Of a DNA stretch of 64,000 nucleotides, positions 18,910-27,019 are shown piece by piece. Made by a program: the position numbers and the translations under genes. Location of the stretch: the NCBI RefSeq assembly GCF_900187975.1, contig NZ_FZPC01000001.1:310001-374000 (forward strand). Reading direction: 5' to 3'. Numbering within the stretch: position 1 is the first letter of the stretch; each line of letters opens with the position of its first letter. The DNA comes from Pseudomonas delhiensis (GTDB lineage Bacteria > Pseudomonadota > Gammaproteobacteria > Pseudomonadales > Pseudomonadaceae). A model generated the notes under the pieces. The model was not told the DNA's origin. It was given only the letters and a program-made list of their open reading frames with translations, and ran no database searches.

Positions 18910-20361
18910 ATGTCCGTCCGCCGCACCAAGATAGTCGCCACCCTCGGCCCAGCCAGCCAGTCCCCCGAAGTCCTCGAGCAGCTGATCCTCGCCGGGATCG
19001 ACGTCGCCCGCCTGAACTTCTCCCACGGCACCCCCGACGAGCACCGTGCCCGCGCCCAGCTGGTGCGCGACCTGGCCGCCAGGCATGGCCGCTTCGTCGC
19101 CCTGCTCGGCGACCTGCAGGGGCCGAAGATCCGCATCGCCAAGTTCGCCAACAAGCGTATCGAACTGGCCGTGGGCGACAGCTTCCGCTTCTCCACCAGC
19201 CACCCGCGCGACGCCGGCACCCAGGAAGTCGTGGGCATCGACTACCCGGACCTGGTCAAGGACTGCGGCGTGGGCGACGAGCTGCTGCTGGACGACGGCC
19301 GCGTGGTCATGGTGGTGAAGCAGGTGAAGGCCGACGAGCTGGTCTGCGAAGTGCTGATCGGCGGCCCGCTGTCCGACCACAAGGGCATCAACCGCCGCGG
19401 CGGCGGCCTGACCGCGCCGGCCCTGACCGAGAAGGACAAGGCCGACATCAAGCTGGCCGCGAGCATGGACCTGGACTACGTCGCCGTGTCCTTCCCGCGT
19501 GACGCCAAGGACATGGAATACGCCCGCAGCCTGCTCCTCGAGGCCGGCGGCAAGGCCTGGCTGGTGGCCAAGATCGAACGCGCCGAGGCGGTGGCCGACG
19601 ACGAGGCGCTGGACGGCCTGATCCGCGCCAGCGACGCGGTCATGGTGGCCCGCGGCGACCTCGGCGTGGAAATCGGCGACGCCGAGCTGGTGGGCATCCA
19701 GAAGAAGATCATCCTGCACGCCCGCCGCTACAACAAGGCGGTGATCACCGCGACGCAGATGATGGAGTCGATGATCCACAACCCCATGCCGACCCGCGCG
19801 GAAGTCTCGGACGTGGCCAACGCCGTGCTCGACTACACCGACGCCGTGATGCTCTCGGCCGAGAGCGCCGCCGGCGAATACCCGGTGGAAGCGGTCAAGG
19901 CCATGGCGCGCATCTGCCAGGGCGCGGAAAAGCACCCGACCACCCAGAAATCCAGCCACCGCCTGGGCCAGACCTTCGAGCGCTGCGACGAGAGCATCGC
20001 CCTGGCGGCCATGTACACCGCCAACCACTTCCCGGGCATCAAGGCGATCATCTGCCTCACCGAAAGCGGCTACACCCCGCTGATCATGTCGCGCATCCGC
20101 TCCTCGGTGCCGATCTTCGCCTACTCCCCGCACCGCGAGACCCAGGCCCGCGTGGCGCTGTTCCGCGGCGTCGAGACCATCCCCTTCGACCCCGCCGCGC
20201 TGCCGCCGGAGCGCGTCAGCCAGGAAGCCGTGGACGCGCTGCTGCAGCGCGGCGTGGTAACCAAGGGCGACTGGGTGATCCTGACCAAGGGCGATAGCTA
20301 CACCACCCAGGGCGGCACCAACACCATGAAGGTGCTGCACGTGGGGGACCTGTTGGTCTGA
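18910..20361 (+). CDS. pykA: Pyruvate kinase
   Basis: Last step of glycolysis: phosphoenolpyruvate + ADP to pyruvate + ATP. 483 residues from the ATG at 18910, preceded by AAGGAG. Signature segments are present: RRTKIVATLGPAS at the start, the ARLNFSHG substrate loop, VAKIERAEA with the catalytic Lys, MVARGDLGVEI (metal ligands), and TATQMMESM. The C-terminal allosteric domain is complete. A strong terminator follows. The PykA (type II) assignment rests on overall likeness to Pseudomonas PykA and on synteny. Confidence 0.96.
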   Translation: MSVRRTKIVATLGPASQSPEVLEQLILAGIDVARLNFSHGTPDEHRARAQLVRDLAARHGRFVALLGDLQGPKIRIAKFANKRIELAVGDSFRFSTSHPRDAGTQEVVGIDYPDLVKDCGVGDELLLDDGRVVMVVKQVKADELVCEVLIGGPLSDHKGINRRGGGLTAPALTEKDKADIKLAASMDLDYVAVSFPRDAKDMEYARSLLLEAGGKAWLVAKIERAEAVADDEALDGLIRASDAVMVARGDLGVEIGDAELVGIQKKIILHARRYNKAVITATQMMESMIHNPMPTRAEVSDVANAVLDYTDAVMLSAESAAGEYPVEAVKAMARICQGAEKHPTTQKSSHRLGQTFERCDESIALAAMYTANHFPGIKAIICLTESGYTPLIMSRIRSSVPIFAYSPHRETQARVALFRGVETIPFDPAALPPERVSQEAVDALLQRGVVTKGDWVILTKGDSYTTQGGTNTMKVLHVGDLLV

Positions 20362-20380
20362 TCGGCGCAGTGCAATACAG

Positions 20381-20405
20381 GGGCCGCCTTCGGGCGGCCT
20401 TTTTC
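20381..20405 (+). terminator. Intrinsic terminator of pykA
   Basis: GGCCGCC / GGCGGCC stem with TTCG loop followed by TTTTTC. Confidence 0.88.
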
Positions 20406-20432
20406 ATTGTGCGGAAAACGGTGCCAGAACCA

Positions 20433-20526
20433 TCGGCGGATAACCGCGAACGGTTATGCGCCCTACGGCAGAGCAGCGCGCAAGCTGGAACCGTAGGGCG
20501 CATAACGCCCCAGGCGTTATCCGCCG
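20433..20526. repeat. Two facing copies of the 35-bp intergenic element
   Basis: CGGATAACCGCGAACGGTTATGCGCCCTACG (20436-20467) and CGTAGGGCGCATAACGCCCCAGGCGTTATCCGCC (20491-20524), the same family as in the tandem array near 2 kb. Confidence 0.75.
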
Positions 20527-20682
20527 CCGCCCCCGCGCCAGAGCCATAGAGGGAGCGAAGCGATACCCATCGCCACGGCCCACGGGCTTCGCAAACCCGC
20601 CCCATCCAGGACACGCTGGTCAAAACCCGGACAGCTCCGCGCAACCCAGCAACCACGCGCCTCCAACGCTTCCGCCCCAAGC

Positions 20683-20714
20683 TTATCCACAGCCCTTCCC
20701 ACAGTTACTGTGGG
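20683..20714. repeat. DnaA-box-like sequence plus hairpin, copy A
   Basis: TTATCCACA (a perfect consensus DnaA box) at 20683-20691, then the dyad CCCACAGTTACTGTGGG at 20698-20714. About 35 bases upstream lies the shared phrase CGCGCAACCCAG. The module recurs near 20887. Confidence 0.55.
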
Positions 20715-20886
20715 CAAGCGCCGTGCGCTGATCGCACAGCCCGGCCTGCTGCCCGGCTGTCGGACAATCCCACGAAATCATGCACTTGCGACGAACCGGG
20801 AGGACGGCGCAACGGGCGATGGATCAAATACCGCACAACGCCGCGCAACCCAGGCCCGACGGGCGCCCGGGCAGTTGGCCCCAAGG

Positions 20887-20919
20887 TTATGCACAGCTCT
20901 GCCCACAGTTTCTGTGGGC
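20887..20919. repeat. DnaA-box-like sequence plus hairpin, copy B
   Basis: TTATGCACA at 20887-20895 and the dyad GCCCACAGTTTCTGTGGGC at 20901-20919, about 204 bases from copy A and 11 bases past the stop of the minus-strand enoyl-CoA hydratase gene. The hairpin could also act as that gene's terminator, though no T run follows. Confidence 0.55.
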
Positions 20920-20930
20920 AGCTGGCCAGC

Positions 20931-21704
20931 TCAGGCGAAGCGCGAGAAGTCCGGCTGGCGGCGCTGGGTGAAGGCGCCCAGGGCCTCGAGGGCTTCCGGC
21001 GAGCTCAGGCGCTGGACGAACAGCTCGCCCTCCTGGGCCACCACCTTGCGCAGCTCCTCGATGTACGGCGCCTTGAGCAGGCGCTTGCTCAGCGCCAGGG
21101 CCGCCGGCGGCAGGGCCTGCAGGGCCCGGGCCGCCTCGCGGGCGCGTTCGAGGGCGGCGGCGCCGTCGGCCAGGGCCTCGTTGGCGATGCCGTAGGCCAC
21201 CGCCTGCTCGCCGCTGAAGCCGTCGCCGCGCATCAGCAGGCTGGCGGCGCGGACGTGGCCGAGCAGGCGCGGCACCAGGAAGCTGGAGCCGAATTCAGGG
21301 CACAGGCCGAGGTTGACGAAGGGCATCTTCAGCTTGGCGCCGCGGGCCACGAAGACCTGGTCGCAGTGCAGCAGCAGGGTGGTGCCGATGCCCACCGCCG
21401 GGCCGGCCACCGCCGCCAGCACCGGCTTGCTGAACTCCATCAGCGCGCGCATGAAGCGGAACACCGGGCTGTCCTGGCCGCAGGGCGGGTACTGGAGGAA
21501 ATCGTGGATGTCGTTGCCGGCGGTGAAGCACTCGGCGTTGCCGGCGATCAGCACCACGCGCACGCCGCGGTCGTGCTCGGCGGCCTCCAGGGCGTCGGCC
21601 AGGGCGGCGTACATCTCCCGGGTCAGCGCGTTCATCTTGTCCGCGCGGTTCAGGCGCAGGGTCAGCAGGCCCTGTTCGCGCTCGACGAGAATCTGTTGGC
21701 TCAT
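20931..21704 (-). CDS. Enoyl-CoA hydratase/isomerase family protein
   Basis: 257 residues of the crotonase fold. Oxyanion-hole segments are seen in CFTAGNDIHDF (about 59-69) and GPAVGIGTTLLLHCD (about 100-114). The Glu in LGLCPEFGSS (about 136) fits the catalytic acid position of isomerase-type members. The substrate is not evident. ATG with AAGGAG upstream; 48 nt downstream of the ferredoxin reductase gene on the same strand, so the three genes from the GGDEF cyclase on are probably one transcript. Confidence 0.88.
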   Translation of the reverse strand: MSQQILVEREQGLLTLRLNRADKMNALTREMYAALADALEAAEHDRGVRVVLIAGNAECFTAGNDIHDFLQYPPCGQDSPVFRFMRALMEFSKPVLAAVAGPAVGIGTTLLLHCDQVFVARGAKLKMPFVNLGLCPEFGSSFLVPRLLGHVRAASLLMRGDGFSGEQAVAYGIANEALADGAAALERAREAARALQALPPAALALSKRLLKAPYIEELRKVVAQEGELFVQRLSSPEALEALGAFTQRRQPDFSRFA

Positions 21705-21752
21705 GGCAACTCCTTGGCAGCAGGCTGTGGCGGCCGGGTTCGCGGGCCCGGC

Positions 21753-22685
21753 TCAGGCGTGGGAGAGGAACAGGTCGGCCAGGGTCTGGCCGCGCGGCAC
21801 CCCGGCCAGGTACAGGTGGCGGGCGAAGCGCTCGACGCTGGCGGGCTGGCCGCAGAGTAAGGCGATGCTTCGCCGCGAGACAAGGCGGAATTGCGCCAGA
21901 TGCGCGTCCAGATCGGCCGGCAGCGCCAGGCTCGCCTGCAGGTCGGGATGGGCCGCGGCCAGGGCTGCCAGCTCCGCCGCCAGGTAGTGCTCGGCCGGCG
22001 TGCGCGCCAGGTGCAGCAGGCGGATCGGCCCTTCGTGCCCTTCGGCCAGGGCCTGGCGCAGGATGCCCCACAGCGGCGCCAGGCCGGTGCCGCTGGCCAG
22101 CAGCAGCAGGGGGCGCTCCTGCCATTCGGGGTCGTAGTGCAGCGTGCCGCCGCGCAGCTCGCCCAGGTGCAGTTCGTCGCCCACCCGCAGGTTGCGCGCC
22201 GCGTCGCAGAAGGCGCCGGGGGCCTGGCAGGCGATGTGGAATTCCAGCCAGGGCTCGTCCGGCAGGCTGGCCACGGAATAGGGCCGCGCCACCTCGCCCA
22301 GCCACAGCACCAGGTGCTGGCCGGCGCGGTAGCGCAGGGGCCGCCGGGGTTGCAGGCGCAGGCGCAGGACGTCCGCCGCCGGCCAGTGCAGCTCGGCGAC
22401 CGTCGCTGGCAGGCCGTCGCGCAGGGGGTCGAAGACCTCCACGGCGCAGTCCTCTACCACCCGGCACTGGCAGGCCAGGCGCCAGCCCTCGGCGCGGCGC
22501 GCGGCGTCCAGCGCCTCGGGGCGCTCGTCGAGCAGCTCGCCGCCGCTGCAGCGCACCAGGCAGGCATGGCAACTGCCCGCGCGGCAACTGTAGGGAATGG
22601 CGATCCCCTCGGCGCGCAGGGCGTCCAGCAGGTTGCTCCCGGCGGCCACTTCCCAGTGCCGGCCGCCGGCACGCAGTTCAGGCAT
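21753..22685 (-). CDS. Ferredoxin reductase with N-terminal [2Fe-2S] domain
   Basis: 310 residues. A plant-type ferredoxin domain with C34, C39, C42 and C72 (CRAGSCHAC ... ACQC) is followed by an FNR-type FAD domain (RPYSVASLP) and an NAD domain (LLLASGTGLAPLWG, about 185-198; CGQPASVE near the end). Electron flow would be NAD(P)H to FAD to iron-sulphur. The chosen ATG at 22685 overlaps the end of the GGDEF gene by 8 nt; the longer frame would run far into that gene. The partner oxygenase or acceptor is not in the window. Confidence 0.88.
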   Translation of the reverse strand: MPELRAGGRHWEVAAGSNLLDALRAEGIAIPYSCRAGSCHACLVRCSGGELLDERPEALDAARRAEGWRLACQCRVVEDCAVEVFDPLRDGLPATVAELHWPAADVLRLRLQPRRPLRYRAGQHLVLWLGEVARPYSVASLPDEPWLEFHIACQAPGAFCDAARNLRVGDELHLGELRGGTLHYDPEWQERPLLLLASGTGLAPLWGILRQALAEGHEGPIRLLHLARTPAEHYLAAELAALAAAHPDLQASLALPADLDAHLAQFRLVSRRSIALLCGQPASVERFARHLYLAGVPRGQTLADLFLSHA

Positions 22686-23805
22686 CGCTCTCCTCCCATG
22701 CCGCCTCGCAGCGATTGCGTCCGCTGCGTTTGGCACGGTAGAGCGCCTGGTCGGCCCGCTGCAAGGCCTCGTCGAGGTCGTCGCCGCATTGCAGCAGGGT
22801 CATGCCGGCGGAAAGGCTCAGCACCGGCACTTCCACGCCCATCGGTTCGGCCGCCGCATAGGCCAGGCGCAGGCGTTCGCAGCAGGCGGCGAGGCGGTCG
22901 CTGTCGGCGTCGGGCAGCAGCAGCACGAACTCCTCGCCGCCGTAGCGCGCCAGCACGTCGCCCTGGCGCAGGCAGGCCCGCGCCACCGCGGCGAAGGTCT
23001 GCAGCACGCGGTCGCCGGCGGAGTGGCCGTGGATGTCGTTGATGCGCTTGAAGTGGTCGAGGTCGATCAGCGCCAGGCCGTGGCGCTGGTCCGCCTGCAT
23101 GTCGTCCAGGGCGCGCCCGGCCAGGCGCAGGAAGTGGCGGCGGTTGAACAGCCCGGTGAGTTCGTCGGTGGCCACCAGGTCTTCCAGCTGGCGCATCATC
23201 CCGCGCAGGGTGTCCTGGTGCGCCTGCAGCGCGTAGCGGCGCTGGCGCATGCGCTGGCGCAGGGCCTGCACATAGCCGGCGAACAGCGTCAGCCAGACCA
23301 GCACGCTGAACAGCACCAGCAACTGCAGCACGGCCTGCCCGGGCAGCTCCAGGCGCTGGCGGAAGGCTTCCCAGAGGTTGAGGCCGGCGAAGGCGATGAA
23401 GGCCAGCCCCGCGCAGCGGGCGAACACCCGCGGCTGCAGCTGGAACACGCCGAACAGCAGGATCAGCACGTAGAGCACCATCAGGGTGCCGCGCACGCTG
23501 TCGACGTGGGCCAGGAAGAAGGTGGTCCAGACCAGCGCCACCAGCACCTGCGGCTCGGTCAGGCTGGCGTCGGCGAAGCGCTGGTTGCGGCCGCTGACGA
23601 ACAGCCAGAGGAACACCGCCTGGCTGGCCACGGCGCACAGGCTGGCGGAAACCGCCAACGCCAGGGAACCATGGTAGAAGTCGCCGATCACGGTCAGCCA
23701 GAGCAGCAGCAGGGCCATCGCGTAGGTGCCGAGGGCCATGCCGAACCGCCTGATCAAGAGCTTTTGGAGGGCGCGCTGCTTCAGCGGGGAACTCGGTGTG
23801 CTCAT
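22678..23805 (-). CDS. Membrane-bound GGDEF diguanylate cyclase
   Basis: 375 residues: about five or six membrane helices in residues 20-185, a short coiled coil (YALQAHQDTLRGMMRQLEDL), then one GGDEF domain. The active-site motif is GGEEF in ARYGGEEFVLLL, and the inhibitory RxxD site (RQGD) lies five residues before it, so product inhibition is likely. Start set at the ATG with GGAG upstream, not the GTG eight codons earlier. Position matches sadC of P. aeruginosa, but to my memory SadC has a longer membrane part, so orthology is unproven. Probably makes cyclic-di-GMP. Confidence 0.85.
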   Translation of the reverse strand: MSTPSSPLKQRALQKLLIRRFGMALGTYAMALLLLWLTVIGDFYHGSLALAVSASLCAVASQAVFLWLFVSGRNQRFADASLTEPQVLVALVWTTFFLAHVDSVRGTLMVLYVLILLFGVFQLQPRVFARCAGLAFIAFAGLNLWEAFRQRLELPGQAVLQLLVLFSVLVWLTLFAGYVQALRQRMRQRRYALQAHQDTLRGMMRQLEDLVATDELTGLFNRRHFLRLAGRALDDMQADQRHGLALIDLDHFKRINDIHGHSAGDRVLQTFAAVARACLRQGDVLARYGGEEFVLLLPDADSDRLAACCERLRLAYAAAEPMGVEVPVLSLSAGMTLLQCGDDLDEALQRADQALYRAKRSGRNRCEAAWEESDA

Positions 23806-24059
23806 GGGGGCTCCATCCCGTAATGGCACTTGGCCCTCACTCTACTATCAAAGCCACAGCATGCCTAGCCGACCGGAAAGTGGGCGCTTGCCACCCCTGC
23901 CGACCAAGGTCGGATCGCCGGCGCGTGCGCCCGGCCCTGGCACGGCGCTATACTACGGCGCCCTTTTTGCGCCGGTGCCTGACCGGACGCGTTCGGTGTA
24001 CGTGGCTTAGCCGCCTGAGATTCCCGCCTGACATACCCGCCTGAAGAGGACCGTGCTCC

Positions 24060-25583
24060 ATGGCCGTGATCAAGCAAGACGACCTCATCCAGAGCGTCGC
24101 CGATGCCCTGCAGTTCATCTCCTACTACCACCCGGTCGATTTCATCCAGGCCATGCATGAGGCATACCTGCGCGAAGAATCGCCGGCCGCCCGCGATTCC
24201 ATGGCGCAGATCCTCATCAACTCGCGCATGTGCGCCACCGGCCACCGCCCGATCTGCCAGGACACCGGCATCGTCACCGTGTTCGTCCGCGTCGGCATGG
24301 ACGTGAGCTGGGAAGGCGCCACCATGAGCGTCGACGACATGATCAACGAAGGCGTGCGCCGCGCCTACAACCTGCCGGAGAACGTCCTGCGCGCCTCCAT
24401 CCTGGCCGACCCGGCAGGCAGCCGCAAGAACACCAAGGACAACACCCCGGCGGTGATCCACTACTCCATCGTCCCCGGCAACACCGTCGAGGTCGACGTC
24501 GCGGCCAAGGGCGGCGGCTCCGAGAACAAGTCGAAGATGGCCATGCTCAACCCGTCCGACTCCATCGTCGACTGGGTGCTCAAGACCGTCCCGACCATGG
24601 GCGCCGGCTGGTGCCCGCCGGGCATGCTCGGCATCGGCATCGGCGGTACCGCCGAGAAGGCCGCGGTGATGGCGAAGGAAGTCCTGATGGACCCGATCGA
24701 CATCCACGAGCTGAAGGCCCGTGGCCCGCAGAACCGCATCGAGGAACTGCGCCTGGAGCTGTTCGACAAGGTCAACCAGCTGGGCATCGGCGCCCAGGGC
24801 CTGGGCGGCCTGACCACCGTGCTCGACGTGAAGATCATGGACTACCCGACCCACGCCGCCTCGCTGCCGGTGTGCATGATCCCCAACTGCGCCGCCACCC
24901 GCCACGCCCACTTCGTGCTCGACGGCTCGGGACCTGCCGAACTGGAAGCCCCGCCGCTGGACGCCTATCCGGAAATCGTCTGGGAAGCCGGCCCCTCCGC
25001 GCGCCGCGTCGACCTGGACAAGATCACCCCGGAAGAAGTGCAGAGCTGGAAGCCGGGCGAGACCCTGCTGCTCAACGGCAAGATGCTCACCGGCCGCGAC
25101 GCCGCGCACAAGCGCATGGTCGACATGCTGAACAAGGGCGAAGAACTGCCGGTGGACCTGAAAGGCCGCTTCATCTACTACGTCGGCCCGGTCGACCCGG
25201 TAGGCGACGAAGTGGTGGGCCCGGCCGGCCCGACCACCGCCACCCGCATGGACAAGTTCACCCGCCAGATTCTCGAAAGCACAGGCCTGCTGGGCATGAT
25301 CGGCAAGTCCGAGCGCGGCCCCATCGCCATCGAGGCGATCAAGGACAACAAGGCCGTGTACCTGATGGCCGTGGGCGGCGCCGCCTACCTGGTGGCCCAG
25401 GCGATCAAGAAGTCCAGGGTCCTGGCCTTCGCCGAACTGGGGATGGAAGCCATCTACGAGTTCGAGGTGAAGGACATGCCAGTGACCGTGGCGGTCGACA
25501 CCAACGGCGAGTCGGTGCACATCACCGGCCCTGCGATCTGGAAAGACAAGATCGCCCACAGCCTGGCGGTGGAAGTGAAGTAA
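24060..25583 (+). CDS. fumA: Class I (iron-sulphur) fumarate hydratase
   Basis: Interconverts fumarate and malate in the TCA cycle. 507 residues, the class I single-chain form. The alpha part covers about 1-290, with the first cluster Cys at 66 (ICQDTG) and others in GAGWCPPGMLG and PNCAATRH. The beta part follows with GETLLLNGKMLTGRDAAHKRM and PAGPTTATRMDKF. This is the oxygen-sensitive [4Fe-4S] enzyme, unlike FumC. Own promoter region upstream (TATACT near 23949) and a clear terminator downstream. The symbol follows usage for the syntenic P. aeruginosa gene. Confidence 0.94.
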   Translation: MAVIKQDDLIQSVADALQFISYYHPVDFIQAMHEAYLREESPAARDSMAQILINSRMCATGHRPICQDTGIVTVFVRVGMDVSWEGATMSVDDMINEGVRRAYNLPENVLRASILADPAGSRKNTKDNTPAVIHYSIVPGNTVEVDVAAKGGGSENKSKMAMLNPSDSIVDWVLKTVPTMGAGWCPPGMLGIGIGGTAEKAAVMAKEVLMDPIDIHELKARGPQNRIEELRLELFDKVNQLGIGAQGLGGLTTVLDVKIMDYPTHAASLPVCMIPNCAATRHAHFVLDGSGPAELEAPPLDAYPEIVWEAGPSARRVDLDKITPEEVQSWKPGETLLLNGKMLTGRDAAHKRMVDMLNKGEELPVDLKGRFIYYVGPVDPVGDEVVGPAGPTTATRMDKFTRQILESTGLLGMIGKSERGPIAIEAIKDNKAVYLMAVGGAAYLVAQAIKKSRVLAFAELGMEAIYEFEVKDMPVTVAVDTNGESVHITGPAIWKDKIAHSLAVEVK

Positions 25584-25603
25584 GCCTTCGCTTTCGCGCC
25601 AGG

Positions 25604-25632
25604 AAAAAGCCCGGCCATGTGCCGGGCTTTTT
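25604..25632 (+). terminator. Intrinsic terminator of fumarase gene
   Basis: AAAAAGCCCGGC / GCCGGGCTTTTT stem with loop CATGT, starting about 20 bases after the stop. Confidence 0.9.
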
Positions 25633-25653
25633 CATGCCCGCGCGACAGATCTT

Positions 25654-25793
25654 CGTAGGAGCGAGCTTGCTCGCGAACCTGATGTCCCGCCGCGGAGCTC
25701 GTTCGCGAACAAGAACCAGGCGGCTCCCTCGCTCCTACAGGCCTCGACGCCAACGCCACCGGCGGATAACCGCGAACGGTTATCCGCCCTACG
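25654..25793. repeat. REP pair plus 35-bp element at the end of the fic gene
   Basis: GTAGGAGCGAGCTTGCTCGCG faces a copy ending CTCGCTCCTAC (25654-25738). Then CGGATAACCGCGAACGGTTATCCGCCCTACG (25763-25793) overlaps the 3' end of the fic reading frame and supplies its TAG stop codon (25791-25789). Confidence 0.8.
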
Positions 25794-26391
25794 ATCCGAT
25801 GGGTTGGCCGATGCAGTGCGCGAAGATGCGTTCCAGCGCTCTGTAATCACAGAGCACTGCGTCTATGTTGCCGCCGATCCACTCGTTCTCTTCCACCGCC
25901 CACCAGTTGACCTCGAATCCGACGTTGACGATCAGGTGCTCGAACAGAATGCGCTGGGCCCGGCCATTGCCCTCGCGAAACGGGTGGATCATGTTGAGGT
26001 CGCCGTAATGCTCGGCCACGGCCACTATCAGTCGCTCACGCTCGTAGCCCTCGAACCAGTTGGCTCGCGCCATGGTGCGGAAAATCTTGTCGGCTTCCGG
26101 TTCGATGCGATTGACGTTGCAGAAATGGGTGTCGCGCTTGGAGATATCCACGCTGCGAATCTGCCCGGCCCAGTCGTAGAGGTCCTGGAACAGGGCATGG
26201 TGGATGCGTTTCAGGTACGCCAAGTCGTAAGGCGGTGGTTCGAAGTCGAGATGGCTGGCGGCGATTTCGGAAAGGTCGCGCTCGGCGCGGGACAGCAGGT
26301 CATCGCTGTGAAGATCGAGGTGATTGCGCAGGACGCTCGTACCCGGATAGCAGTACGGGTCCTGGCCGGCGCCGTACTTGTCCAGGCTCAG
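25789..26391 (-). CDS. fic: Fic-domain AMPylating toxin, probable CTG start
   Basis: Adenylyltransferase-type toxin of the Fic family. Core motif HPFREGNGR with catalytic His136 and downstream AQR. The frame continues upstream of the TTG at 26223; those 56 residues (SLDKYGAGQDPYCYPGTSVL) match the conserved start of Fic proteins (E. coli SDKFGEGRDPYLYPG), so they belong to the protein. No ATG, GTG or TTG exists before a TGA. The best start is CTG at 26391, overlapping the antitoxin stop as C-TGA and giving 200 residues, the E. coli Fic length. No inhibitory helix is inside the protein, which fits class I. The stop codon lies in a repeat. Confidence 0.85.
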   Translation of the reverse strand: MSLDKYGAGQDPYCYPGTSVLRNHLDLHSDDLLSRAERDLSEIAASHLDFEPPPYDLAYLKRIHHALFQDLYDWAGQIRSVDISKRDTHFCNVNRIEPEADKIFRTMARANWFEGYERERLIVAVAEHYGDLNMIHPFREGNGRAQRILFEHLIVNVGFEVNWWAVEENEWIGGNIDAVLCDYRALERIFAHCIGQPIGS

Positions 26392-26555
26392 GCCTGCTTG
26401 CGGTACGCGCGCAGGACCGCTTCGCGGCTGGGCAATTCGCGGGCGGCGTCGCTCTCAGTAACTTCGTAGCCTTCCAGACGCAGGCTGGCCGCGTAGTTGG
26501 AACGACGGGTCTTGGCGCAGTAGGCTTTCTTGGCTTCCAGGCTGGGGGTTTTCAC
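26388..26555 (-). CDS. YhfG/VbhA-type Fic antitoxin
   Basis: 55-residue protein starting GTG (MKTPSLEAKKAYCAKT) and ending AYRKQA. It carries the Fic-inhibition motif S-x-x-x-E-G as S24-L-R-L-E28-G29; in VbhA and YhfG this helix blocks the ATP site of the partner Fic protein. Length equals that of E. coli YhfG and the position, directly before fic with a 4-nt overlap, is that of a class I Fic module. GAGG lies about ten bases before the GTG, and a perfect TATAAT on the minus strand about 35 bases before. Very likely real despite its size. Confidence 0.85.
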   Translation of the reverse strand: MKTPSLEAKKAYCAKTRRSNYAASLRLEGYEVTESDAARELPSREAVLRAYRKQA

Positions 26556-26588
26556 CAGTCGATGCCTCGCTTCAGGGGCTGAAATTCC

Positions 26589-26594
26589 ATTATA
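26589..26594 (-). promoter_or_regulatory. -10 box of the antitoxin-fic operon
   Basis: TATAAT on the minus strand, ending 33 bases before the antitoxin GTG. The -35 region is poor (GCCGCA at 17-bp spacing), so an activator or weak basal transcription is possible. Confidence 0.5.
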
Positions 26595-26624
26595 CGTGAG
26601 CTGGCCCCACCTGCGGCATTCCCA

Positions 26625-26673
26625 TGTAGGAGCGCGCCCTGCGCGCGAAATCGCGGGCAGGGCCCGCTCCTAC
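26625..26673. repeat. GTAGGAGC...GCTCCTAC palindromic repeat
   Basis: 49-bp element identical in kind to part (a) of the array near 2 kb, lying between the Fic module and the ribbon-helix-helix gene. Confidence 0.75.
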
Positions 26674-26684
26674 AGGGTCGGGGC

Positions 26685-26987
26685 TCAGGCGCTGCGCGGC
26701 ACCCGGCTCAGCTCCACGATGTTGTCGCGGCGCTGGGCCAGGTAGCGGGTGCAGCTCACGCGCAGGAAGGAGGCGAAGTTGACCACCTCGCCGCGGTAGT
26801 CCATCACCTCGTCGTAGAGCTTGGCGATGAGCTGGTTGGTGGTCATGCCGTCGACCTCGGCGATCTCCCGCAGGATGTCCCAGAACTGGTTCTCCAGGCG
26901 CAGGGTGGTGACCACGCCGCGAATGCGCAGGGAGCGCGAGCGGGACTCGTAGAGGATGGGGTCAGCCTTCACGTAGAGCTCGCACAT
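26685..26987 (-). CDS. Ribbon-helix-helix domain protein
   Basis: 100 residues. The stretch SRSLRIRGVVTTLRLENQFWDILREIAEVDGMTTNQLIAKLYDE has the beta strand and two helices of the RHH_4-type family. No toxin gene is paired with it here; the neighbours are the DJ-1/PfpI gene upstream and a repeat downstream. It may be a small DNA-binding regulator. ATG with GGAGG upstream. Confidence 0.75.
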   Translation of the reverse strand: MCELYVKADPILYESRSRSLRIRGVVTTLRLENQFWDILREIAEVDGMTTNQLIAKLYDEVMDYRGEVVNFASFLRVSCTRYLAQRRDNIVELSRVPRSA

Positions 26988-27019
26988 GCTCCGCCTCCTT
27001 TATCGATGCGAATGCCAGT

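Noticed and set aside
20683-20919. Chromosomal replication origin
   Set aside because: Only two DnaA-box-like sites, no AT-rich unwinding region and no dnaA, dnaN or gidA genes nearby.
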